From Pseudomonas botevensis (GTDB taxonomy: Bacteria; Pseudomonadota; Gammaproteobacteria; Pseudomonadales; Pseudomonadaceae): a stretch of 64,000 nucleotides of DNA. The first letter of the stretch is position 1, and the number at the start of each line of letters is the position of its first letter. The stretch spans positions 186,001-250,000 of the forward strand of contig NZ_JAHTKI010000002.1 in the NCBI RefSeq assembly GCF_019145475.1. The letters are read 5' to 3'. The position numbers were made by a program, and so were the translations under genes. The notes under the pieces were generated by a model. The model made no database searches, was not told where the DNA came from, and saw only the letters and a program-made list of their open reading frames with translations. Shown piece after piece: positions 44,176-54,560 of this stretch.

Positions 44176-44217
44176 AAGACGCCTGAAACCGAAAGGTTTC
44201 AGGCGTCTTTTTTTTTT
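44176..44217 (+). terminator. Orphan terminator upstream of the CBS gene
   Basis: A 15-base perfect stem (AAGACGCCTGAAACC with complement, loop GAAA) followed by a run of T. No gene directly precedes it on the plus strand. The stem has A-runs on both sides and could also work on the minus strand. Confidence 0.88.
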
Positions 44218-44320
44218 GGACATTCGAAAGGTGACCGGTTGTAGGCCACTTGCTCAATCCCGGATTAAACCAGGCTCCGACGGAGCCCATGATCCATAGC
44301 GCACAGTGTTGGAGGCTCGC

Positions 44321-44761
44321 ATGAAAACAGCTGCACAGTTGCTGAGATTGAAGGTCGCGCAAAACCAGCGGGTACATAGCATCGCGCCAGACCAGATGGT
44401 GCTTGAAGCGTTGAAGCTGATGTCTGAAAAGAATGTGGGAGCCTTGCCGGTCATAGAAAACGGGCAGGTGGTCGGCGTCATCAGTGAGCGGGATTATGCG
44501 CGTAAGATCGTTCTTCAAGGGCGCTCTTCGGTGGGTACGCCTGTCCGGGCCATTATGAGCGCGCCAGTGGTGACGGCTGACAGTCAGCAGAGCATCGAGC
44601 GTTGCATGGCGGTCATGACCGACAGTCATTTGCGTCATCTGCCGGTGGTAGAGGGGGATCAGTTGATTGGCCTGTTATCGATTGGTGATCTGGTTAAAGA
44701 AGCCATTGTCGAGCAGGCCAACCTGATCCAGCAGTTGGAGCACTATATTCGTGGGCACTGA
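44321..44761 (+). CDS. CBS-domain protein
   Basis: A 146-residue protein made of two CBS motifs (about 12-65 and 78-135), each ending in V-I/L-E-x-x-Q-x-x-G-V/L-I-S-x-x-D. Such Bateman modules bind adenosyl ligands and regulate partners. GGAGG is five bases before ATG 44321. Its partner is unknown; no transporter or enzyme is fused or close. Confidence 0.88.
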   Translation: MKTAAQLLRLKVAQNQRVHSIAPDQMVLEALKLMSEKNVGALPVIENGQVVGVISERDYARKIVLQGRSSVGTPVRAIMSAPVVTADSQQSIERCMAVMTDSHLRHLPVVEGDQLIGLLSIGDLVKEAIVEQANLIQQLEHYIRGH

Positions 44762-44930
44762 AACTGCCGGCGAACGCTGATCAGCGCTGTAAGGGGGTAT
44801 GACGTTTTCCGATTTTCTGTCTGTCCGGCGCCTGCATGGGTGGTTTTTTCATTTTCCGCCCTTATATGGATGGCAGTGCTTGCTCAAAGGATGGCTGCGG
44901 GTATTCTGATGTCCCGCCGAGGAGATAGAA

Positions 44931-46289
44931 ATGGATTACGATTTTGACCTGTATGTGATTGGCGCCGGTTCCGGCGGTGTGCGGGCTGCGCGTTTTGCCG
45001 CCGGTTTTGGCGCGAAAGTGGCAGTGGCCGAGAGCCGCTATCTGGGCGGCACCTGCGTCAACGTCGGCTGCGTACCGAAGAAGTTGCTGGTATACGGTGC
45101 GCATTTCGCCGAAGACTTCGAACAAGCGTCCGGGTTCGGCTGGAACCTGGGCGAAGCTGATTTCGATTGGGCGACGCTGATCGCCAACAAGGACCGCGAG
45201 ATCAATCGCCTGAACGGCATTTATCGCAATCTGCTGGTCAATAGCGGTGTGACCCTGCATGAAGCGCACGCCAAAATCGTTGGCCCGCATGAAGTCGAGG
45301 TCAATGGTGAGCGATTCACCGCGAAAAACATCCTGATCGCTACCGGTGGCTGGCCGCAGATTCCGGAAATTCCCGGGCACGAACACGCCATCAGTTCCAA
45401 CCAGGCATTCTTCCTGAAAGAGCTGCCCAAGCGTGTGCTGGTGGTTGGCGGCGGTTATATCGCGGTCGAGTTCGCCGGGATCTTCCATGGCCTTGGTGCC
45501 GATACCACGTTGCTGTATCGCGGCGACCTGTTCCTGCGCGGTTTCGACGGTTCGGTGCGCAAGCATTTGCAGGAAGAGCTGACCAAGCGCGGCATGGATC
45601 TGCAATTCAACGCCGATATTGCCCGGATCGACAAGCAGGCTGACGGCAGCCTTAAGGCCGCCCTCAAGGACGGTCGCGTGCTTGAAGCTGATTGCATCTT
45701 CTACGCCACAGGGCGGCGGCCGATGCTGGACAATCTGGGGCTGGAAAACACTGACGTTCAACTGGATGACAAAGGTTTCATCAAGGTCGATGAGCAGTAT
45801 CAGACCAGTGAGCCTTCAATCCTCGCGCTGGGCGATGTCATCGGTCGCGTGCAGTTGACGCCGGTTGCGCTGGCTGAGGGCATGGCTGTCGCCAGACGTC
45901 TGTTTAAGCCTGAGCAATATCGCCCGGTGGATTACAAAATGATCCCTACGGCGGTGTTCAGCTTGCCAAACATCGGCACCGTCGGCCTGACTGAAGAAGA
46001 GGCACGCCGGGCGGGCCACGACGTGGTGATCTACGAAAGCCGCTTCCGTCCGATGAAGCTGACCCTGACCGAGTGTCAGGAGCGCACGCTGATGAAACTG
46101 GTGGTCGATGGCAAGACCGACAAGGTTCTGGGTTGCCACATGGTCGGGCCGGATGCCGGCGAGATCGTGCAGGGCCTGGCCATCGCCTTGAAGGCCGGCG
46201 CGACCAAGCGTGACTTCGACGACACGATCGGGGTTCACCCGACGGCCGCCGAAGAATTTGTCACCATGCGTACGCCGGTCGGCGCTTAA
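44931..46289 (+). CDS. gor: Glutathione-disulfide reductase
   Basis: A 452-residue FAD enzyme that reduces glutathione disulfide with NADPH. FAD motif [11 protein letters not shown] (about 10-20), redox-active CVNVGC (about 42-47), NADPH domain [12 protein letters not shown] with downstream Arg, and C-terminal [12 protein letters not shown] with catalytic His and Glu. GGAGATAGAA precedes ATG. Convergent with a kfrA-like gene, overlapping by four bases. Confidence 0.96.
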   Translation: MDYDFDLYVIGAGSGGVRAARFAAGFGAKVAVAESRYLGGTCVNVGCVPKKLLVYGAHFAEDFEQASGFGWNLGEADFDWATLIANKDREINRLNGIYRNLLVNSGVTLHEAHAKIVGPHEVEVNGERFTAKNILIATGGWPQIPEIPGHEHAISSNQAFFLKELPKRVLVVGGGYIAVEFAGIFHGLGADTTLLYRGDLFLRGFDGSVRKHLQEELTKRGMDLQFNADIARIDKQADGSLKAALKDGRVLEADCIFYATGRRPMLDNLGLENTDVQLDDKGFIKVDEQYQTSEPSILALGDVIGRVQLTPVALAEGMAVARRLFKPEQYRPVDYKMIPTAVFSLPNIGTVGLTEEEARRAGHDVVIYESRFRPMKLTLTECQERTLMKLVVDGKTDKVLGCHMVGPDAGEIVQGLAIALKAGATKRDFDDTIGVHPTAAEEFVTMRTPVGA

Positions 46290-47302
46290 GCGTCTTTCTT
46301 CCCTGCTGCGTCTGGCGCTGCCGTCACGGTAGCGTTCAGGCGCAAGCTGTCTTGCAGGCTGGCCTGAACCTGGGTCAGCTCTTTTTCCAATGATTGATTG
46401 AGCTGCGTCTGCTCGTCGACGTTTTGCTTCAGTGTCTGGCTTTCCAGCAGGGAGACGCGCAAGCGTTCCTGGAGGAGGGTGCGTTCGCTGTCGACGCGGG
46501 TGGCTTGTTCCAGCAGTTGATCCTGACGCTGGTTGCTGTGCTTGAGTTGATCCTGCAACAGGGTCAGCTCACGCAGTGTGCCGCGATTCTCGGTCAGCAG
46601 GCGTTCGTTGTCGCGGTGTAGCTGAGTGATTTCGTCCTGGCGGACCAGTGCGTTTTGCTGGGCCTGACGCAACTCCATCTGCAATTGCTGCACTTGTCCT
46701 TCGTGACGGCTTTGTTCCTGCTCGCGCTGTTCCTTGATTGCATTGCGGTAATGCTCAAGCGCGTCACGGGCGTGCAAGTGCTTCTCTTCCAGCGAGCGAA
46801 TCTGCTCGTCCTTGTCCTGCAGGCGCAATTCGAAATCTGCCAGCGCCTGGTTCAGACCGGCGTTGCGGGTCTGTTCGGTTTGCAGCATCGAACGGGTTTC
46901 GCCCAGCGCTTCTGACTCCTTCGCCAGTGCCGCGCCTTGAATCTCGTGCTGCTGCTCAAGTTGCGCGTGGGCTTGGCGGAGTTGCTGCAACTCGGTTTCA
47001 AGGGTCTGACGTTGCTGCTCGAATTCCTCGCGAGCCTGTTCGATCGGCTCCTTCGCCTGTTCTTTCAAGCGCTGGGCGAGGCGGCTGACGAGGGCCAGAA
47101 GCTCGTCATCGATGGGTTCTACCGATGGATCGGCCGGTTCGCTGCCGTCATCGAGCTCCTTCAGATAGCGATGAATCGTGGTTTTCGATCCGGTATTGCC
47201 CAGTTCGATGCGTACGGCATCGATGCTGGGGTGTTCTCCTCGGGCGAGAATCGCCGAGCGCGCTATCTGAACCACTGCTTTATTAACGCCGCCACGGGCC
47301 AT
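46286..47302 (-). CDS. KfrA-like DNA-binding coiled-coil protein
   Basis: A 338-residue protein. The N-terminal KfrA_N-type DNA-binding region ([29 protein letters not shown]...[11 protein letters not shown] type, residues about 5-50) is followed by a long coiled coil (about 65-320) rich in Gln, Glu and Leu. Plasmid KfrA proteins bind their own promoter and aid partition. Start ATG 47302. It is divergent from a tyrosine recombinase, with an inverted repeat between them, and may autoregulate. Confidence 0.85.
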   Translation of the reverse strand: MARGGVNKAVVQIARSAILARGEHPSIDAVRIELGNTGSKTTIHRYLKELDDGSEPADPSVEPIDDELLALVSRLAQRLKEQAKEPIEQAREEFEQQRQTLETELQQLRQAHAQLEQQHEIQGAALAKESEALGETRSMLQTEQTRNAGLNQALADFELRLQDKDEQIRSLEEKHLHARDALEHYRNAIKEQREQEQSRHEGQVQQLQMELRQAQQNALVRQDEITQLHRDNERLLTENRGTLRELTLLQDQLKHSNQRQDQLLEQATRVDSERTLLQERLRVSLLESQTLKQNVDEQTQLNQSLEKELTQVQASLQDSLRLNATVTAAPDAAGKKDA

Positions 47303-47326
47303 GATCAATCCTACCGTTACGTACTG

Positions 47327-47358
47327 TGGTACATGCCACTAAAGTATGCAGTGTACCA
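47327..47358. promoter_or_regulatory. Candidate operator in the kfrA-like promoter
   Basis: An inverted repeat TGGTACA (47327-47333) and TGTACCA (47352-47358), centre-to-centre 25 bases, lies 25 bases before the kfrA-like start and between it and the divergent recombinase. Position fits autoregulation by a KfrA-type protein. Confidence 0.5.
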
Positions 47359-47479
47359 TGCTGAGTAAGAAGTTAAATGCTTGATATCCATGATGCGGGA
47401 TATACTCGTATTACCCAATGTGAGGCGCTGAAAATCACTCTTCCAGCGCCTTATCAGTACAGCCGTGAGAAAACAGCCC

Positions 47480-48418
47480 ATGAGCGATCTGGATCGCTAT
47501 CTGCAAGCCGCAACCCGCGACAACACTCGCCGCAGTTACCGCGCGGCCATCGAGCACTTTGAAATCAAGTGGGGTGGTTTCCTGCCGGCCACCGCTGACA
47601 GCGTTGCGCGTTATCTGGTGGCGCACGCCGGAGTGCTGTCGATCAACACGCTGAAGTTGCGATTGTCAGCGTTGGCGCAATGGCACAACAGCCAAGGCTT
47701 CGTCGATCCGACCAAAGCACCAGTGGTGCGCCAGGCACTGAAGGGGATTCGCGCCCTGCACCCCGCCCAGGAAAAACAGGCCGAACCTCTGCAATTGCGC
47801 GATCTCGAGCGAGTTGTCGACTGGCTTGAGCACGAAATGCAAACCGCCAGAGCCGAGCAGGATCAGGCTTCGTTGCTCAAGGCCAGCCGCGATCGGGCGT
47901 TGATCCTGTTGGGTTTCTGGCGCGGCTTTCGCAGCGATGAGCTTTGCCGTCTGCAGATCGAGCACGTGCAGGCACACGCCGGCAGCGGCATTACTCTGTA
48001 TTTGCCGCGCAGCAAGGGAGATCGGGAAAACCTCGGTCAGACCTACCAGGCCCCGGCGCTGCTGCGTCTGTGTCCGGTGCAGGCGTATATCCAGTGGATC
48101 AGCGACGCGGCGCTGGTGCGTGGCCCGGTGTTTCGCGGCATCGACCGCTGGGGCAACCTGGGCGAGGAGGGGCTGCATGCCAACAGCGTGATTCCGTTAC
48201 TGCGCCAGGCACTGGAGCGCGCGGGTGTCGCCGCCGAGCGTTACACCAGCCACTCGTTGCGACGCGGGTTCGCCACTTGGGCGCATCAAAGTGGCTGGGA
48301 CCTCAAGTCGCTGATGAATTACGTGGGCTGGAAGGATATGAAATCCGCCATGCGCTATGTTGAAGCAGCCCCTTTCCACGGGATGGCCCGGATTACGGAT
48401 AAGCCGCCGTCGCCGTAG
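47480..48418 (+). CDS. Tyrosine recombinase
   Basis: A 312-residue site-specific recombinase. A core-binding domain (residues 1-90) precedes the catalytic domain with Arg in GFWRGFRSDELCRL (about 150), H-x-x-R as HSLRRGFATW (about 257) and final W and Tyr in YVGWKDMKSAMRYVE. The latter replaces the usual GH with GW. ATG 47480 is chosen. It is divergent from the kfrA-like gene and has no phage gene nearby, so it may be a resident chromosomal recombinase. Confidence 0.9.
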   Translation: MSDLDRYLQAATRDNTRRSYRAAIEHFEIKWGGFLPATADSVARYLVAHAGVLSINTLKLRLSALAQWHNSQGFVDPTKAPVVRQALKGIRALHPAQEKQAEPLQLRDLERVVDWLEHEMQTARAEQDQASLLKASRDRALILLGFWRGFRSDELCRLQIEHVQAHAGSGITLYLPRSKGDRENLGQTYQAPALLRLCPVQAYIQWISDAALVRGPVFRGIDRWGNLGEEGLHANSVIPLLRQALERAGVAAERYTSHSLRRGFATWAHQSGWDLKSLMNYVGWKDMKSAMRYVEAAPFHGMARITDKPPSP

Positions 48419-48553
48419 ATAACGTTTTCTTCTATTAATACAGTCAGCTAATAGCGAAAACAAATCAGCAGCATCAGGTTTGCCAATGAGCCATCCGTCG
48501 AGTGAGTGGGTAGGATTCACCCATCGAATTCACAACCCTGACGGAGAGTCACA

Positions 48554-49117
48554 ATGCCTATCATCAACAGCCAAGTTAAACCGTTCAAAGCTACCGCCTT
48601 CAAAAACGGCGACTTCGTACAAGTCTCGGACGCTGACCTGAAAGGCAAATGGTCCGTGGTGTTCTTCTACCCGGCCGACTTCACCTTCGTTTGCCCAACC
48701 GAGCTGGAAGACCTGGCTGACAACTACGCTGCGTTCCAGAAACTGGGCGTAGAGATCTACAGCGTTTCCACCGACACCCACTTTGCCCACGCTGCCTGGC
48801 ACAACACTTCGCCAGCCATCGGCAAAATCGAATACACCATGATCGGCGACCCGACCCACGTCATCTCCCGCAACTTCGACGTGCTGATCGAAGAAGCTGG
48901 CCTGGCTGACCGTGGCACCTTCGTGATCAACCCTGAAGGCCAGATCAAAATCGTTGAACTGAACGATGGCGGCGTTGGCCGTGACGCTTCCGAGCTGCTG
49001 CGCAAGATCAAGGCTGCTCAGTACGTTGCTGCTCACCCAGGCGAAGTTTGCCCAGCCAAGTGGAAAGAAGGCGAGGCCACTCTGGCTCCGTCCCTGGACC
49101 TGGTCGGCAAGATCTAA
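48554..49117 (+). CDS. ahpC: Alkyl hydroperoxide reductase subunit C
   Basis: A 187-residue typical 2-Cys peroxiredoxin that reduces hydrogen peroxide and organic peroxides. Peroxidatic Cys47 is in FVCPTE and resolving Cys about 166 in EVCPAK. CGGAGAG precedes ATG. It is the first of the ahpC-ahpF pair, with a terminator between, so ahpC is likely made in excess. An inverted CTATTA/TAATAG pair about 100 bases upstream may be a regulator site, but it does not match the OxyR spacing. Confidence 0.97.
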   Translation: MPIINSQVKPFKATAFKNGDFVQVSDADLKGKWSVVFFYPADFTFVCPTELEDLADNYAAFQKLGVEIYSVSTDTHFAHAAWHNTSPAIGKIEYTMIGDPTHVISRNFDVLIEEAGLADRGTFVINPEGQIKIVELNDGGVGRDASELLRKIKAAQYVAAHPGEVCPAKWKEGEATLAPSLDLVGKI

Positions 49118-49181
49118 GTCTGTGATACGCAACGCAGGGCGGAACTCCGCACCTACTTAAGTAAGCTGCACCGCCCAATAA

Positions 49182-49216
49182 AACGCCCGGGCGAGATTCG
49201 CTCGGGCGTTTTTTTT
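49182..49216 (+). terminator. Terminator between ahpC and ahpF
   Basis: A 12-base imperfect stem (AACGCCCGGGCG with CGCTCGGGCGTT) followed by TTTTTTTT. It should reduce readthrough from ahpC into ahpF. Confidence 0.88.
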
Positions 49217-49246
49217 CGCCTCAAATATATTCTGGAGATCGCCCGT

Positions 49247-50809
49247 ATGTTGGACGCCAATCTTAAAGCCCAGTTGAAATCGTACCTGGAACGGGTCACC
49301 CAACCGATCGAGATCGTTGCTTCGCTCGACGACGGTGCGAAATCCCGGGAAATGCTCGACCTGCTGAAAGACGTTGCCAGTCTTTCCAGCCAGATTACCC
49401 TGATCGACAGCGGCAACGATGCACGCAAACCGTCGTTCTCGATCAACCGCCCCGGTGCCGATATCAGCCTGCGTTTCGCCGGCATCCCGATGGGCCACGA
49501 ATTCACTTCGCTGGTGCTGGCCTTGCTGCAAGTCGGCGGCCACCCTTCGAAGGCCAGTGTCGAAGTGATTGAACAGATTCGCTCGCTCAAGGGCGAGTTC
49601 ACCTTCGAGACTTACTTCTCGCTGTCTTGCCAGAACTGCCCGGACGTCGTCCAGGCGCTGAACCTGATGGCGGTGCTGAACCCGAACATCCGCCACGTCG
49701 CCATCGACGGCGCGTTGTTCCAGGACGAAGTCAACGATCGCAAGATCATGGCCGTGCCAAGCATCTACCTCAATGGTGAGAACTTCGGTCAGGGCCGCAT
49801 GGGTCTGGAAGAAATCCTCGCCAAGCTCGACACCGGCGCCATCGAGCGTCAGGCCGAGAAAATCAGCGCCAAGCAAGCCTTTGACGTGCTGGTGGTCGGC
49901 GGTGGCCCGGCCGGTGCTTCGGCGGCGATCTATGCCGCTCGCAAAGGCATCCGCACCGGTGTCGCGGCCGAACGCTTCGGCGGTCAGGTGCTGGACACCA
50001 TGGCCATCGAGAACTTCATTTCCGTGCAGGAAACCGAAGGCCCGAAACTGGCGGTGGCTCTGGAAGAACACGTCAAGCAATACGACGTCGACATCATGAA
50101 CCTGCAACGCGCCGACAAGCTGATTCCTGGCAAGAATGGCGAATTGCATGAAGTTCACTTCGCCAGCGGCGCGACCCTCAAGGCCAAGAGCGTGATTCTG
50201 GCGACGGGTGCACGGTGGCGTGAAATGAATGTGCCGGGTGAGCAGGAATACCGCAACAAAGGCGTTGCGTACTGCCCGCACTGCGATGGCCCGCTGTTCA
50301 AAGGCAAGCGTGTGGCGGTGATCGGCGGCGGTAACTCCGGCGTTGAAGCGGCCATCGACCTGGCCGGTATCGTCTCCCACGTGACGCTGCTGGAGTTCGA
50401 CGTGCAACTGCGCGCTGACGCGGTACTGCAACGCAAGCTGCACAGCCTGCCGAATGTCACGGTGATCACCAGTGCGCAAACCACTGAAGTGACTGGCGAG
50501 GGGCAAAAGGTCAACGGTCTGCGCTACAAGGATCGTCAGACTGACGAACTGCGTAACGTGGAACTGGAGGGGATCTTCGTACAGATTGGCCTGCTGCCCA
50601 ACACCGACTGGCTCAAAGGCACCGTCGAACTGTCGCCGCGTGGCGAGATCATTGTCGATAACCGTGGCGAAACTTCGGTGCCGGGTATCTTCGCTGCCGG
50701 CGACGTGACCACCGTGCCGTACAAGCAGATCGTGATTGCAGTGGGCGAGGGCGCGAAGGCTTCCCTCAGCGCGTTCGATCACCTGATCCGCACTTCGGCT
50801 CCGGCGTAA
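49247..50809 (+). CDS. ahpF: Alkyl hydroperoxide reductase subunit F
   Basis: A 520-residue flavoprotein that passes electrons from NADH to AhpC. The N-terminal tandem thioredoxin-fold domain has SLSCQNCPD (about residues 127-133), then FAD motif [15 protein letters not shown] (about 218-232), CPHCDGP (about 345) and NADH motif [15 protein letters not shown]. Length is normal. GGAG precedes ATG 49247. Confidence 0.97.
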   Translation: MLDANLKAQLKSYLERVTQPIEIVASLDDGAKSREMLDLLKDVASLSSQITLIDSGNDARKPSFSINRPGADISLRFAGIPMGHEFTSLVLALLQVGGHPSKASVEVIEQIRSLKGEFTFETYFSLSCQNCPDVVQALNLMAVLNPNIRHVAIDGALFQDEVNDRKIMAVPSIYLNGENFGQGRMGLEEILAKLDTGAIERQAEKISAKQAFDVLVVGGGPAGASAAIYAARKGIRTGVAAERFGGQVLDTMAIENFISVQETEGPKLAVALEEHVKQYDVDIMNLQRADKLIPGKNGELHEVHFASGATLKAKSVILATGARWREMNVPGEQEYRNKGVAYCPHCDGPLFKGKRVAVIGGGNSGVEAAIDLAGIVSHVTLLEFDVQLRADAVLQRKLHSLPNVTVITSAQTTEVTGEGQKVNGLRYKDRQTDELRNVELEGIFVQIGLLPNTDWLKGTVELSPRGEIIVDNRGETSVPGIFAAGDVTTVPYKQIVIAVGEGAKASLSAFDHLIRTSAPA

Positions 50810-50827
50810 ACGTCAGTCGCTGAAACG

Positions 50828-50856
50828 AAAAAACCCATGAGCGATCATGGGTTTTT
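50828..50856. terminator. Bidirectional terminator after ahpF
   Basis: AAAAACCCATGA and TCATGGGTTTTT form a 12-base stem with a four-base loop, with T-runs on both strands. It lies between convergent ahpF and gloA genes. Confidence 0.85.
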
Positions 50857-50920
50857 GCGTTATGCGTCAGATTCTGACCTCATTCCTGCCTCTACCGAGG
50901 GAGGAGGGGGCTTTCAGCCT

Positions 50921-51442
50921 TTACAGCGGCGCCGGCTGGATAATCTCAACCCAGTAGCCATCCGGGTCCTTGATGAACGCCAGGCTCTTCATCCGCCCAT
51001 CGGTCAGGCGCTTCTGGAAATCGCAGCCCAGCTCTTCAAAACGCGCGCAGGCCGCAACGATGTCCGGCACCGAGATGCAGATGTGGCCAAAACCACGCGG
51101 GTCGGTGTTGCCATTGTGGTAAGCGAAGTCGGCATCGTTTTCGGTGCCGTGGTTGTGGGTCAGTTCCAGGATGCCGGGAATCGACTTCATCCATTCGGTG
51201 CGGGCGGCGGCGTCGGCCGGGATCTGCGCCTTGTCGACCAGCGCCAGGAAGTACAGGCTGAATTCGGCTTCCGGGAAGTCGCGTTTTTCCACCAGGGAGA
51301 AACCGAGGACGCGGGTATAGAAGTCCAGCGACCGGGTGATGTCTTTGACGCGCAGCATGGTGTGGTTGAAGACAAAGTTGCGGGTTGCGCTGTCCGGGCT
51401 GGCAGTAACGCCGGGGAAAGTGTTCAGTTCTTGCAGGCTCAT
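50921..51442 (-). CDS. gloA: Lactoylglutathione lyase (glyoxalase I)
   Basis: A 173-residue VOC-fold metalloenzyme that isomerises the methylglyoxal-glutathione adduct. Metal-ligand strands are visible as [10 protein letters not shown] (His), [12 protein letters not shown] (Glu), [10 protein letters not shown] (His) and DGYWVEII (Glu). ATG 51442 fits the usual N-terminus ([12 protein letters not shown]) better than the longer upstream frame. Confidence 0.94.
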   Translation of the reverse strand: MSLQELNTFPGVTASPDSATRNFVFNHTMLRVKDITRSLDFYTRVLGFSLVEKRDFPEAEFSLYFLALVDKAQIPADAAARTEWMKSIPGILELTHNHGTENDADFAYHNGNTDPRGFGHICISVPDIVAACARFEELGCDFQKRLTDGRMKSLAFIKDPDGYWVEIIQPAPL

Positions 51443-51583
51443 GAGCCCTCCGTAACAAATGGGGCGAGTGAATGGGCGCAATGATACGCATGCCTGTCGG
51501 CATCGCCAAACCGAAAGCGCAGGCTTGCCCTGTGTGCGGGCGAGGCTCAGACTTCACGCCTCAATTCGCGAGTGCCTCTGGTA

Positions 51584-52102
51584 ATGATCCGACCGTTCAA
51601 ATCGCTGTTCGTTTTCTTCGGCTTGACCCTGATGGCTACCGCAGCGGTAGCCCAGGAACCTGCAATCACCTGGCCGGCCGGTTGGCAGGTTGAAGCATTG
51701 TCCGACGCAAGCCCTGAGGTTTCTCGTCAGCGTGCGGTGAAAAATGATGCGGACGGCAACCAGGTGATGGTGATGGAGTTGACCATGACCCATGTGGAAA
51801 GCGGTCATCAAGTCAACTTGCAGGGCGTTCTGCTGGAGATGCGCAAGTCTGTGCAGAAGGATTTTTTCCAGGGCGGTTATCAGAGTGTCTGCAACAGGGT
51901 ACATCCCTCTACGCTTGGCTCGTTGGCGGCACTGGAAACCACTTGCACCATTACTGAAAATGGCCGACATGTGCTGTCGCAAACATTGGTGGCGGCGGTT
52001 GAGGCGGACAAGGCTTACGTTCTTTCGTATGCCGGCCAGGCTGAGGTCTACAAGGCCAGCGAAGACGAAATAGCGGCGGCGAGAAACAGTCTGAAACTTT
52101 AA
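51584..52102 (+). CDS. Exported hypothetical protein (DUF4946-like)
   Basis: A 172-residue protein starting at ATG 51584 with a signal peptide (SLFVFFGLTLMATAAVA, cut after about residue 24). The mature part contains ITWPAGWQVE and paired cysteines in SVCNRV and ETTCTITENG. Pseudomonas proteins of this type are grouped as DUF4946 by my recollection. Function unknown; location is probably periplasmic. Confidence 0.7.
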   Translation: MIRPFKSLFVFFGLTLMATAAVAQEPAITWPAGWQVEALSDASPEVSRQRAVKNDADGNQVMVMELTMTHVESGHQVNLQGVLLEMRKSVQKDFFQGGYQSVCNRVHPSTLGSLAALETTCTITENGRHVLSQTLVAAVEADKAYVLSYAGQAEVYKASEDEIAAARNSLKL

Positions 52103-52278
52103 TCCTGTGTCGGGTGAGCCGGCAGCTTTTAGATGCCCGAAGGAATTAACCACAAAGTTTAACAATGGACGAAATTTGCAACATGTCGCACCGCCCATTT
52201 AGCGAACAAGCGATGCGCACCGGTCAAGAATCCCAACTTGTTCGGCAAAATTCGTTGCAATTGTTAGATATTGTCAAA

Positions 52279-52312
52279 AAAAAGCCCTGCATGTGCAGGG
52301 CTTCTTTATGTG
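52279..52312 (-). terminator. Terminator of the mvaU-like gene
   Basis: A nine-base stem (AAGCCCTGC with GCAGGGCTT) and an eight-base T-run on the minus strand, ten bases after the gene's stop. The upstream stretch 52103-52278 shows nothing else. Confidence 0.88.
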
Positions 52313-52321
52313 GCCTTGAAA

Positions 52322-52687
52322 TCAGCCACGCAGCCAGGAATCAACAGTGGCAGCGCCGTATTGTTCCTTCCAGGCCTTCAGGCCGCGATGGTTGCCGCCC
52401 TTGGTCTCGATCAGTTCGCCGGTGTGCGGGTTCTGATAAACCTTGACCACCCGCGCGCGACGGGTTTTAGGCGCTGCAGACAGCGATACGCCGGACTTGG
52501 TCGAACCCGGATCGAGAATGGCGATGATGTCTTTCAGGCCTTTGCCGTAGGTTTTCATCAGCCCCTGGAGCTTTTCTTCGAATTCGATTTCTTTCTTGAG
52601 CCCGGCATCGTTCTTCAGCGATTCCAGCTGCTTGAGCTGTTCCTGAAGGGCCTTTTCAGCGGCACGAAATTCAGCGAGTCTGGACAA
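52322..52687 (-). CDS. mvaU: MvaT/MvaU-family H-NS-like nucleoid protein
   Basis: A 121-residue xenogeneic silencer of AT-rich DNA. The N-terminal coiled-coil oligomerisation region (LAEFRAAEKALQEQLKQLE, EFEEKLQGLMKTYGK) is linked to the C-terminal DNA-binding domain with KVYQNPHTGELIETKGGNHRGLKAWK. The TTG start at 52687 is chosen because GGAG is eight bases upstream and MSRLAEFRAA is the family N-terminus. MvaU, MvaV or a related paralogue cannot be told apart with certainty. Confidence 0.88.
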   Translation of the reverse strand: MSRLAEFRAAEKALQEQLKQLESLKNDAGLKKEIEFEEKLQGLMKTYGKGLKDIIAILDPGSTKSGVSLSAAPKTRRARVVKVYQNPHTGELIETKGGNHRGLKAWKEQYGAATVDSWLRG

Positions 52688-52921
52688 TATCTTTACTCCA
52701 ATAGTGTGATTGGCTGATCCCAACCGCAAACAAAGCTATAAGCAAAAAGCCTTGAAGCGACTCGGTGATAATGGCTCACCTGCCAATCTTGCAACAGGTA
52801 CGAAAAATTGTAGTAGTTAATGAGCCAAGAGTAAATCCTGACTTTTTCTTCATGTAACGACAATGCAGTTTTGTATCAATTTTGTGCGTGAATTAGCACG
52901 CGTCGGGTTTATTGCACGATG

Positions 52922-54457
52922 TTAACGGTGACTTAATGCGTTAATGAAGTCTGCGGCCGGCATTGGTTTGCCAAACAGATAACCTTGCAGGAAGTTGACG
53001 TGATGAGCCCTCAGGTAATCGCACTGCACCTGCGTCTCGACGCCTTCGGCAACAATGCCCAGATCGAGTTTGGCCGACAGTTCGATAATGCTGTCGAGAA
53101 TATGCCGGGACAGGGCGTCGGCCCCGATCATGGCGACAAAACTCTGATCGATCTTGAGAAAGTCCACATTGAACTGGCGCAGATAACCAAGACTTGAGTG
53201 ACCGGTGCCGAAGTCGTCGATAGCGATCTTCACTCCCATGGCGTGCAGTTGTTCGAACAGTTGCCGGGTGATGTCGGTCGGCTCGATCAGTTCGCGTTCG
53301 GTCAATTCGAGTACCAGGCTCACGCTGCCCGGAACGAATGCGTCCAGAAATATCCGGCAGTCCTCAACCAGTTCCAGGTCCTGGCAATGACTGGCGGTAA
53401 TGTTGATGCCGATGTGAAACGGCGCGGTAAAGGTCGGCGACAACGGGCCGAGCAACGCTGCCGTTTGCTGCATCAACCCTCGGGTCATCGGTACGATCAG
53501 TCCGGAATGCTCGGCAAATGGAATGAACAGATCCGGGCGCACCAGTCCTTCCTTCGGGTGATTCCAGCGCATCAGCACCTCGGTGCCCGACCATTGTTGG
53601 CTGTCGCCATGCACCACCGGCTGAAAGTAGGGGATGAACTCGCCGGCTTCCAGGGCGCGCTGCATTTCGTGGCTCGGCGACGTCGAGCGCTTTTGCAGGA
53701 CATGCCCAATGGCCCCCGACACCGCGCCGAAAAAGATCAGCAGGCTGAACAGCGGCGGGTATTCACCGGTCATGTAGCGCCATGTTTCGCCTTTGGGGAA
53801 ACCCGCCGACACACTGAAGGCATAGCGCGAGGAATCCAGCGTGTTTTGCGCGACCGGCAGCGCCGGCAACGGCCCCGTATGCACCTTGCCATCCGCCGAC
53901 AGCCAGTTCTTGCCGACCTGCAGCAGCAACAGTGTGTGGCGACCGATCAGGCGCAGGATGTTGCTCAAGTGATAACCGTCGAGAGTGGTCAGCGCGCCGC
54001 CCCGACCTTCGCTGAGCCGGTACACCAGCAGCGCGGTATTGGGCGTCACCGGATTGCCGTTCATCAACCACAACTTGCCCTGGTTGTAGTCGCCGGGATT
54101 GACCGCTTCCTGATAATCACCGAACAGCGAGCTGCAATACAGATTGTTGTCCCACACCAGATTGGTCGAGCGCACGAAGGGCCGGCGGGTGACTTGTTCA
54201 CGCAGGGCCAGCTTGACGTCATTGCAGGTCTGGCCGGCCAGCGGCAGCAAGACCTGGGCGGCTTGCGCGGTGTTGTCGAGCATCAGCTCGAACTGCCGCA
54301 AGGCTTCATCGGCGGTGTGTTGTGCGCTTTGTTGCAGGGTGCGTTCGGCTTGCATGTAGAGAATCACGCTGCCCAGCGCCACGGGGAGCAGGCCGCACAG
54401 CAGTGTCACGAATAGCCGGGAACTGCGCTTGCGGCGGTGTCTGGCGGTCAGAGGCAT
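52922..54457 (-). CDS. CSS-motif EAL cyclic-di-GMP phosphodiesterase
   Basis: A 511-residue inner-membrane enzyme. A first helix (LFVTLLCGLLPVALGSVILYM, about 14-34) and a second (FSLLIFFGAVSGAIGHVL, about 240) enclose a periplasmic CSS sensing domain with Cys in TCNDV and the LYCSSLFGDY motif. The EAL domain (about 265-505) has EVLMRWNHP for EALLRW, DDFGTGHSSLGYL, KIDQSFV and EGVET, so it should be active. ATG 54457 is chosen over a longer frame without ribosome site. Redox-controlled c-di-GMP breakdown is known for this class. Confidence 0.93.
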   Translation of the reverse strand: MPLTARHRRKRSSRLFVTLLCGLLPVALGSVILYMQAERTLQQSAQHTADEALRQFELMLDNTAQAAQVLLPLAGQTCNDVKLALREQVTRRPFVRSTNLVWDNNLYCSSLFGDYQEAVNPGDYNQGKLWLMNGNPVTPNTALLVYRLSEGRGGALTTLDGYHLSNILRLIGRHTLLLLQVGKNWLSADGKVHTGPLPALPVAQNTLDSSRYAFSVSAGFPKGETWRYMTGEYPPLFSLLIFFGAVSGAIGHVLQKRSTSPSHEMQRALEAGEFIPYFQPVVHGDSQQWSGTEVLMRWNHPKEGLVRPDLFIPFAEHSGLIVPMTRGLMQQTAALLGPLSPTFTAPFHIGINITASHCQDLELVEDCRIFLDAFVPGSVSLVLELTERELIEPTDITRQLFEQLHAMGVKIAIDDFGTGHSSLGYLRQFNVDFLKIDQSFVAMIGADALSRHILDSIIELSAKLDLGIVAEGVETQVQCDYLRAHHVNFLQGYLFGKPMPAADFINALSHR

Positions 54458-54560
54458 GAGCGCATCCTGTCGCGATGGAATGGAACTCTCGAAATCGCCG
54501 CGATCCCTGCGCAGCGACCGGTGTGAGGGCATGATAGTTGGCGGTTGATGCTTGCGCCGC

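Noticed and set aside
48432..48454. CTATTA/TAATAG inverted pair before ahpC as an OxyR site
   Set aside because: The half-site spacing does not fit the ATAG-CTAT tetranucleotide pattern expected for OxyR, so only mentioned under ahpC.
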